From Bacteroidia bacterium (GTDB lineage: Bacteria > Planctomycetota > Phycisphaerae > Phycisphaerales > SM1A02), in contig JASGCG010000031.1 of assembly GCA_030054235.1 (NCBI GenBank), forward strand, positions 1-10,613: a stretch of 10,613 bases of DNA, written 5' to 3'. The position numbers were made by a program, and so were the translations under genes. Positions 6,547 through 10,613 of this stretch are shown here, in pieces. The first letter of the stretch is position 1, and each line of letters starts with the position of its first letter. Under the pieces are notes generated by a model. That model worked only from the letters and a program-made list of their open reading frames with translations. It had not been told where the DNA came from and searched no databases.

Positions 6547-6562
6547 TATCTATCATCAGGCC
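6547..6562 (+). promoter_or_regulatory. Putative -10 element and leaderless start of the Fic-like gene
   Basis: TATCAT (6551-6556) lies 6 nt before the ATG at 6563, so transcription would begin at or next to the start codon. It is the end of an AT-rich island (about 6516-6556) in an otherwise GC-rich stretch, with repeated TATC elements. No well-spaced -35 box is evident. Confidence 0.45.
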
Positions 6563-7699
6563 ATGCATGGCCGCACCACTGATCGACGGCGCTATCCCGT
6601 CCCAGCATGTCGCTTTGACCCAGATCTGGCCCTCTGGTCGGTCCCTGCCGTGGGTGCGTCGTGCCGCGACATGGTCGATGCGGCCTGCGCCCTGGGGCGG
6701 TGCAGCAACGCCGCCCATCGCGCACCCGCCGTGGATGTCGCTCGGCTTGAGCATGCTGCGGTCTGGTCGCTGGGGATCAGCAGCGCCGTCCCCTGCGCTG
6801 ATCCACTCCGGGAACTGTCGGCGCGGTTGACCCTCTGGCACCCTTCCACGCCGGTCATGGCTGTGGGGCGACCCAGCATGGGCGGACTGGTCCAGGCACA
6901 CCGGGCACTCTGGGCCGGGCAGCGGCAAGCCGGAAAGCCCCGCGCCACGGAACTCCCGAGCGCTGCACTCCCTCGCGATGTCGATGGCACGCCGTGCCTC
7001 GCCCCGTCACCGCGCGACGTGCTCAGGCTGGGCGCCTCGATTGATCGAACGATCTCGGACATGCCAGGTTCGCTCGATCGGGCACTGGTTGGTGCAGCAT
7101 GGTTCCTCTGGGCGATCGAATCCACGGCGCCCCTCCCCGACGGCAACAGCGAACTGGCGTGGTCCGCGGTCGCTGGTTGGCTCTGCGGCAATGCGGGCAT
7201 GACCTCGAACGTGCTGGACCTGCATGGTTCGGTCGATGCCGAGTCCCACCGGCAGTGCCGTCACGAGCTCGCAGCGAACGGCTCCGTTCCGGCATGGTGT
7301 GCGCACGTCTGGCGAACGGTCGAGCGAGCATGCGACCGCGCCATGCAACAGCTCGCTTGCCTCGACCAGGCACGGACGGATCTGTTGGAGCGTGCCGGTG
7401 CCATGCGGGCACCACGACATCCGCGGGAACTGGTCCAGCATCTGATGGGTTCCCCGATCACCGAAGTCCGCCAGGTCGAGCGAACCTTGGGGATCACCTT
7501 CGCGGCAGCCAACGATCTCGTCGAACGCTGCATCAACGCGGGGATCCTGCGCGAAGTCACCGGCCGTCGACGCGGGCGCATCTACTGCTGTGATGTCAGC
7601 GCAAACGCCCTTGGCCACGTCACCGAAGTGCTTCAGCCAAGTCCGAAGAGCTTGCGGACCATGCCGACCACGCCGGCATCGGGCGCGTCCGCTTGCTGA
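6563..7699 (+). CDS. Fic-family-like protein with destroyed catalytic motif and C-terminal winged helix
   Basis: The ATG at 6563 (378 residues) is preferred: an AT-rich promoter-like island ends just upstream, whereas the open frame further upstream overlaps the dockerin-tailed gene. No simple homologue is recognised, but the order of segments follows full-length Fic proteins: A-P-S-P-R-D-V before a helix, L-V-G-A-A-W-F-L-W-A-I, then A-P-L-P-D-G-N-S-E-L-A-W (189-200) where Fic proteins have H-P-F-x-D-G-N-G-R-x-x-R. Next come C-R-H-E-L-A-A-N-G-S-V-P-A-W and a C-terminal winged helix (about 290-341: I-T-E-V-R-Q-V-E-R-T-L-G-I-T-F then A-G-I-L-R-E-V-T-G-R-R-R-G-R-I-Y). The catalytic His and both Arg are absent, so AMP transfer is not expected. 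It could be a DNA-binding regulator descended from a Fic enzyme. The Fic origin is inference from pattern. The gene's end overlaps the convergent GYF_2 gene by 67 bp. Confidence 0.6.
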   Translation: MHGRTTDRRRYPVPACRFDPDLALWSVPAVGASCRDMVDAACALGRCSNAAHRAPAVDVARLEHAAVWSLGISSAVPCADPLRELSARLTLWHPSTPVMAVGRPSMGGLVQAHRALWAGQRQAGKPRATELPSAALPRDVDGTPCLAPSPRDVLRLGASIDRTISDMPGSLDRALVGAAWFLWAIESTAPLPDGNSELAWSAVAGWLCGNAGMTSNVLDLHGSVDAESHRQCRHELAANGSVPAWCAHVWRTVERACDRAMQQLACLDQARTDLLERAGAMRAPRHPRELVQHLMGSPITEVRQVERTLGITFAAANDLVERCINAGILREVTGRRRGRIYCCDVSANALGHVTEVLQPSPKSLRTMPTTPASGASAC

Positions 7700-8046
7700 C
7701 CCTGCACGCCGTCGGCCATCGTCGGGGTGGGGCTTGCCGCCGAACGCCGTTCGGCTCGTGGCTCGCTCGGCACGGCTGGCGCCTCATCAGCGGCGACCAT
7801 GGCCGCCACGTTGCTGTCGCCATCGGCCACGTCTGATGCCCCATCTCCCGCAGCCGTCACATCGCGCCGCTCGGCACGTTCCTCCCACATCCATGCAGCC
7901 ATGCACGCCGGCAGCCAATCCCGCATGCCACGCGTCCAGACCAAGGTGGTCCGGGTGCAGGTGCCCTGGCCGATCAACTCATGCATTTCCGGCGTGCTGA
8001 GTGGGCCGATCGCCTGACCATCCTTCGCATAGAACCACTTGTTCAT
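7633..8046 (-). CDS. GYF_2-domain protein
   Basis: This 137-residue protein has an N-terminal GYF_2 domain (residues 3-53): W-F-Y-A-K-D-G-Q-A-I-G-P-L-S-T-P-E-M-H-E-L-I, then T-L-V-W-T-R-G-M-R-D-W-L-P-A. GYF_2 domains in bacteria are thought to bind short proline-rich or other peptide segments and often sit on membrane or secretion-related proteins. Here no membrane segment is present; residues 56-125 are an Ala/Asp/Glu-rich, low-complexity tail ending in M-V-R-K-L-F-G-L-G, a short basic-hydrophobic end. The ATG at 8046 is supported by GAGG 8 nt upstream on the minus strand. Its 3' end lies inside the convergent Fic-like gene. It is divergent from the exonuclease gene. The binding partner is unknown. 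Confidence 0.8.
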   Translation of the reverse strand: MNKWFYAKDGQAIGPLSTPEMHELIGQGTCTRTTLVWTRGMRDWLPACMAAWMWEERAERRDVTAAGDGASDVADGDSNVAAMVAADEAPAVPSEPRAERRSAASPTPTMADGVQGQQADAPDAGVVGMVRKLFGLG

Positions 8047-8140
8047 GATCCGTACCTCGTGTCCTTTCCTCGGCGTGGCTGCTTGGCGATCATCGCCCAG
8101 CCCTGCGGGGCGCCAAGCCTAGCATCGGACCCTGCCCATC
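8047..8140. promoter_or_regulatory. Divergent promoter region between the GYF_2 and exonuclease genes
   Basis: The 94-bp gap holds AGCCTAGCAT (8116-8125). Read rightward it gives TAGCAT (8120-8125), 15 nt before the exonuclease GTG. Read leftward it gives TAGGCT (8122 to 8117), about 70 nt before the GYF_2 start. Both match TANNNT, so one overlapping site could serve two directions. -35 boxes are not evident. Confidence 0.35.
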
Positions 8141-8707
8141 GTGAAGATCGCTCTCCTGGACACCGAAACCACCGGCGCCGCGCGTCACGATGAAGTCATC
8201 GAACTCGCGTTCGCTGTCATCACCATCGATCCCGAGTCCGGCCGCTTCACGGGCCTCGATGGGCACTACCGGGGCTTGCGTGAACCGCGCGTGCCGATCA
8301 GCGCCGGCGCGCTGGCCGTGCACGGCATCAGCATGGAGTCGGTGCGTGGTCATTCACTCGACGAGCCGGCCTGCCGCGCACTCCTCGAGCCTTGCGCCGC
8401 GATCGTCGCCCACAACATCACCTTCGATCGTGCCATGATGGGTCGGCTCTGGTCGTGGACCCTGCACCTGCCGTGGCGCTGCAGCTGCTGGGGCTTTGAC
8501 TGGCGCTCGATCGGTGCACCCAACCGCCGCCTGCAGTCACTCCTGGCGCATTTCCGCATCGATCCCGGCAGCGCCCACCGCGCCGGCAGCGACGTGAAGG
8601 CCATGCACGCGCTCCTGCAGCAGCATCACCCCACGTCAGGGCGGACCTTTCTCTGGCATGTGCTCAACCAGTCGTCGCGCGCTCGCGTACCGCTCCAAAC
8701 GCGCTGA
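8141..8707 (+). CDS. DnaQ-like DEDDh 3'-5' exonuclease
   Basis: This 188-residue protein shows all three exonuclease motifs. Exo I is L-D-T-E-T-T (6-11; D7, E9). Exo II is A-H-N-I-T-F-D (90-96; D96). Exo III is H-R-A-G-S-D (146-151; H146, D151). V-H-G-I-S (60-64) is the typical conserved element between I and II. Such enzymes remove nucleotides from 3' ends with two metal ions, as in DNA polymerase III proofreading subunits and stand-alone DNA or RNA exonucleases. The protein is a single domain without polymerase or helicase fusion, so its substrate is open. The GTG at 8141 must be the start: an in-frame TAG lies at 8120-8122 with no other start codon between. No Shine-Dalgarno sequence is obvious. 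It is convergent with the downstream esterase. Confidence 0.88.
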   Translation: MKIALLDTETTGAARHDEVIELAFAVITIDPESGRFTGLDGHYRGLREPRVPISAGALAVHGISMESVRGHSLDEPACRALLEPCAAIVAHNITFDRAMMGRLWSWTLHLPWRCSCWGFDWRSIGAPNRRLQSLLAHFRIDPGSAHRAGSDVKAMHALLQQHHPTSGRTFLWHVLNQSSRARVPLQTR

Positions 8708-8715
8708 GCAGCGCG
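8700..8715 (+). terminator. GC-rich hairpin at the exonuclease stop
   Basis: CGCGCT, GAGC, AGCGCG form a 6-bp stem with a tetraloop overlapping the stop codon. It is followed by no T-tract. It lies in the 42-bp gap between convergent genes, where a terminator is expected, but the signal is weak. Confidence 0.25.
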
Positions 8716-8749
8716 AGCATCGGCGCGTGATGGCCGCACCCCACGGAAC

Positions 8750-9592
8750 TCATTGACCGTCGCGCGGTTTCGTGTCACCGGCAGGATCAGGCGTCGGCAC
8801 GTCGCGCACCTGCTTGAACATGAAGGCGATCGCCGCGTCGGGCAGATAGGCCGGCACCCACGCTTCGTGACCGCCATCCTTGATCTCGCGGTAGTCGACC
8901 TTGGCCCCCGCGTCCTTCAAGGCCTTGACCATGTCGCGACTGCGCGCCACCGGCACCGAACTGTCAAGGCTGCCATGCCACACTTGAATGGGCAGATCCT
9001 TCAGCAGTGCCGCCTTCGCCGGATCGCCACCTCCGCAGATGGGCACGACCGCGGCGAACATGCCCGGCCTGCGCATCGCCAGATCCCACGCGCCGTACCC
9101 GCCGAGCGAAAGGCCCGTCAGGTAGATGCGCTGCCGATCGACGGCCTTCTCCTTCATGATCTGGTCCATCGCCGCCATCACGCCGCGGATGGTCATGCTT
9201 GGTTGTTCATTCATCGTGGGATTCATGCTGCGCGGCCCGGTTTCGACCCACGTCTTGTCGCGCGGGCACTGCACGGCCAGCACGTAGCACGGATGCTTCG
9301 TGCGCATCTCGCGCGTGGCCAGCACCGGGCCGATGTACTTGAGCGCGACATCACCATCGGTGCCACGCTCGCCCGATCCGTGCAGGAACACCACCAGCGG
9401 GAAGGTCTCGTCTGGGTCCGCCTCGCTGGGCTCCATCAATCGGTAGGGCATGGTGAGTGACTGCTCGCCCACGCGCACGCTCACGCTGCCCATCGTCGCG
9501 CCAGGCACCGGTACTGGATCAGGTGCCTGCGCGATCGCTCCACCCAGTGCCGCCGTGGCGGTGACCGCCCACACGATCCGTGCCTTGTGCAT
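8750..9592 (-). CDS. Secreted alpha/beta-hydrolase esterase (phospholipase/carboxylesterase-like)
   Basis: This 280-residue protein has an N-terminal signal-like segment (M-H-K-A-R-I-V-W-A-V-T-A-T-A-A-L-G-G-A-I-A-Q-A, likely cut near residue 21-23). Its hydrolase domain carries the oxyanion-loop motif F-L-H-G-S-G-E-R-G (69-77), the nucleophile elbow G-L-S-L-G-G (160-165, S162), the acid in H-G-S-L-D-S-S-V-P-V (D210) and the catalytic His in G-G-H-E-A-W (H242). These match the dienelactone hydrolase/phospholipase-carboxylesterase and feruloyl-esterase-like group often called predicted peptidase or esterase in planctomycetes. The substrate cannot be told. The start at 9592 is preferred over an upstream in-frame ATG at 9820 because the latter would run into dus, lacks a signal peptide at its N-terminus, and 9592 has TATCGT exactly 6 nt upstream. 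It is divergent from dus. Confidence 0.85.
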   Translation of the reverse strand: MHKARIVWAVTATAALGGAIAQAPDPVPVPGATMGSVSVRVGEQSLTMPYRLMEPSEADPDETFPLVVFLHGSGERGTDGDVALKYIGPVLATREMRTKHPCYVLAVQCPRDKTWVETGPRSMNPTMNEQPSMTIRGVMAAMDQIMKEKAVDRQRIYLTGLSLGGYGAWDLAMRRPGMFAAVVPICGGGDPAKAALLKDLPIQVWHGSLDSSVPVARSRDMVKALKDAGAKVDYREIKDGGHEAWVPAYLPDAAIAFMFKQVRDVPTPDPAGDTKPRDGQ

Positions 9593-9679
9593 GGATGCAC
9601 GATAGCGACGCCGAGCACCAGCAGCGATCAGGCGTCCCTCGACAGAAGGGTCGTGCCATGCCCGCCCTAGCATGGCCTC
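9593..9679. promoter_or_regulatory. Divergent leaderless promoters for the esterase and dus genes
   Basis: The 87-bp gap has TATCGT on the minus strand (9604 to 9599) with 6 nt before the esterase ATG. It has TAGCAT on the plus strand (9668-9673) with 6 nt before the dus GTG. Both put the expected transcription start on the start codon. No Shine-Dalgarno sequence is apparent before either gene. Confidence 0.45.
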
Positions 9680-10613
9680 GTGCTCCGCATCGGTCCCGTC
9701 GAACTCCAGAGCAACCTCTTGCTCGCCCCGATCGCGGGCTATACCGATCTGCCGTTTCGCATCCTGTGCCGCGAGCTCGGCGGCGTGGGCATCGCGTACA
9801 CCGATCTCCTGAATGCCCATGCCCTGCTGCGCGGCTCAGAACGTTCGCTCGAACTTGCCGCGACCAACGAATTCGATCGGCCCTGTGGCATGCAGCTCTA
9901 CGGCAACGGCGATGATCCCCTCCCCGAGGCGGCACTCTGGGCGATCGAACATGGTGCGCAGGTCATCGACATCAACATGGGCTGCCCTGTCGACAAGGTC
10001 GCCAAGAAGAACGGCGGGAGCCTGCTGCTGCGTGACTGCCCGGCAACGGCGCTCCTGGCCGAGCGCATCGTGAAGGCGGTTGAGCGTGCCAGCGGTGGCC
10101 GCGTCCCGGTCACCGCCAAGATGCGACTGGGCTGGGATCCAGAACACATGGTCGCACCCGACTTGGCACGTCGCTTGGCCGACGCAGGCATCGCCGCCGT
10201 CACCGTGCACGGGCGGTACACCGTGCAGTTCTTCAGCGGGCAGGCCGATTGGGATGCGATCGGCCGAGTGGTCGAGGCCGTTCCTTCGATCCCCATCATC
10301 GGCAACGGCGACGTGGTCGAACCCGAGCACGCCAAGGCGCTCATCGATCGATCGGGGTGCGCGGGCGTCATGATCGCCCGGGCCGCACTCCGAACGCCAT
10401 GGATGTTCCGCCGAGCTGCGGAGCACTTGGCCACGGGAACCGTGGGCCCCGACCTCTCCTTCAACGACAAGTGCAGGGCGATCCTGCGACACATCGACCT
10501 GATGGAGCGTTTCGCCAAGCCGTGGTACGGGGTCAAGCGGCTCAACCAGGGCATTGCCTGGTACGGCCGGACCATGGGACACATCAAGCCGCTCAAGGAG
10601 GCGGTCCGGACCG
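9680..10613 (+). CDS. dus: tRNA-dihydrouridine synthase (3' end outside window)
   Basis: The frame is open from a GTG at 9680 to the window end (311 codons); an in-frame TAG at 9668-9670 rules out an earlier start. The family is about 320-350 residues, so only the extreme C-terminus should be missing. Dus enzymes reduce uridine to dihydrouridine in tRNA using FMN and NADPH. The sequence shows the FMN-barrel start L-L-L-A-P-I-A-G-Y-T-D-L-P-F-R, the catalytic motif I-N-M-G-C-P-V (Cys at residue 102), K-M-R-L-G-W, V-T-V-H-G-R-Y (the H-G-R signature), P-I-I-G-N-G-D-V and G-V-M-I-A-R-A-A-L-R-T-P-W-M-F. The latter is usually I-G-R-G-A-x-x-x-P-W, so two Gly are Ala here. Which Dus subfamily (DusA, B or C) cannot be fixed from sequence alone, although it is DusB-like in layout. 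Confidence 0.92.
   Translation, partial: MLRIGPVELQSNLLLAPIAGYTDLPFRILCRELGGVGIAYTDLLNAHALLRGSERSLELAATNEFDRPCGMQLYGNGDDPLPEAALWAIEHGAQVIDINMGCPVDKVAKKNGGSLLLRDCPATALLAERIVKAVERASGGRVPVTAKMRLGWDPEHMVAPDLARRLADAGIAAVTVHGRYTVQFFSGQADWDAIGRVVEAVPSIPIIGNGDVVEPEHAKALIDRSGCAGVMIARAALRTPWMFRRAAEHLATGTVGPDLSFNDKCRAILRHIDLMERFAKPWYGVKRLNQGIAWYGRTMGHIKPLKEAVRT

Noticed and set aside
6302..6562. Upstream extension of the Fic-like frame into the dockerin-tailed gene
   Set aside because: It would overlap the dockerin coding region in a different frame and cross the AT-rich promoter-like island; ATG 6563 fits the -10 spacing.
9593..9820. Upstream extension of the esterase frame to an ATG at 9820
   Set aside because: It would overlap dus on the opposite strand and bury the signal peptide; the ATG at 9592 restores a normal secreted N-terminus.

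Overview
The window looks like a piece of a planctomycete genome, most likely class Phycisphaerae. The DNA is GC-rich and uses GTG starts. One secreted protein ends in the short two-loop dockerin-like tail (D-L-N-G-D...D-L-G-I-L-L, then W-G-R-C-P-A) that is common at C-termini of secreted proteins in that class. Assignment to this group is inference; no rRNA or other marker is present.

Left part (1-5343, + strand): a tightly packed operon. It opens with the last 36 codons of a class I glutamine-amidotransferase-like protein (peptidase C26 type). EboE, an EboC-type UbiA-family membrane protein and an EboF-type phosphodiesterase-like protein follow, and a small membrane-anchored DUF3299-like protein closes it. 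ATGA or TGATG stop/start overlaps join all neighbours except eboE and eboC, which are 66 bp apart. eboE/eboC/eboF belong to the conserved ebo (edb) set, linked in other bacteria to export or handling of specialised metabolites, such as scytonemin monomer in cyanobacteria and a nematode-repellent trait in Pseudomonas. eboA, eboB and eboD are not in view and may lie upstream. Two proteins carry tandem low-complexity repeats: a (E-P-x-A)9 stretch in a long N-terminal extension of EboC, and an (A-P-S)10 stretch in the DUF3299-like protein.

Middle part (5344-8046): a 267-bp intergenic stretch with several inverted repeats; a secreted lamin-tail-like/dockerin-tailed protein; and a protein that follows the layout of Fic proteins to its C-terminal winged helix but has lost the catalytic His and Arg residues of the Fic motif. 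This last gene overlaps tail to tail with a minus-strand GYF_2-domain gene.

Right part (8047-10613): a DEDDh exonuclease (DnaQ-like), a convergent minus-strand secreted alpha/beta-hydrolase esterase, and a divergent tRNA-dihydrouridine synthase that runs off the window end.

The most unexpected pattern is regulatory. Four unrelated genes (eboC, the Fic-like gene, the esterase and dus) each have a TANNNT hexamer exactly 6 nt before the start codon. This is the layout expected for leaderless mRNAs. The other genes are mostly translationally coupled or have purine-rich ribosome-binding sites. The best candidates for new biology are the catalytically dead Fic-like protein, the non-canonical EboF active site and the ebo operon with its added C26 amidotransferase and DUF3299-like partners.
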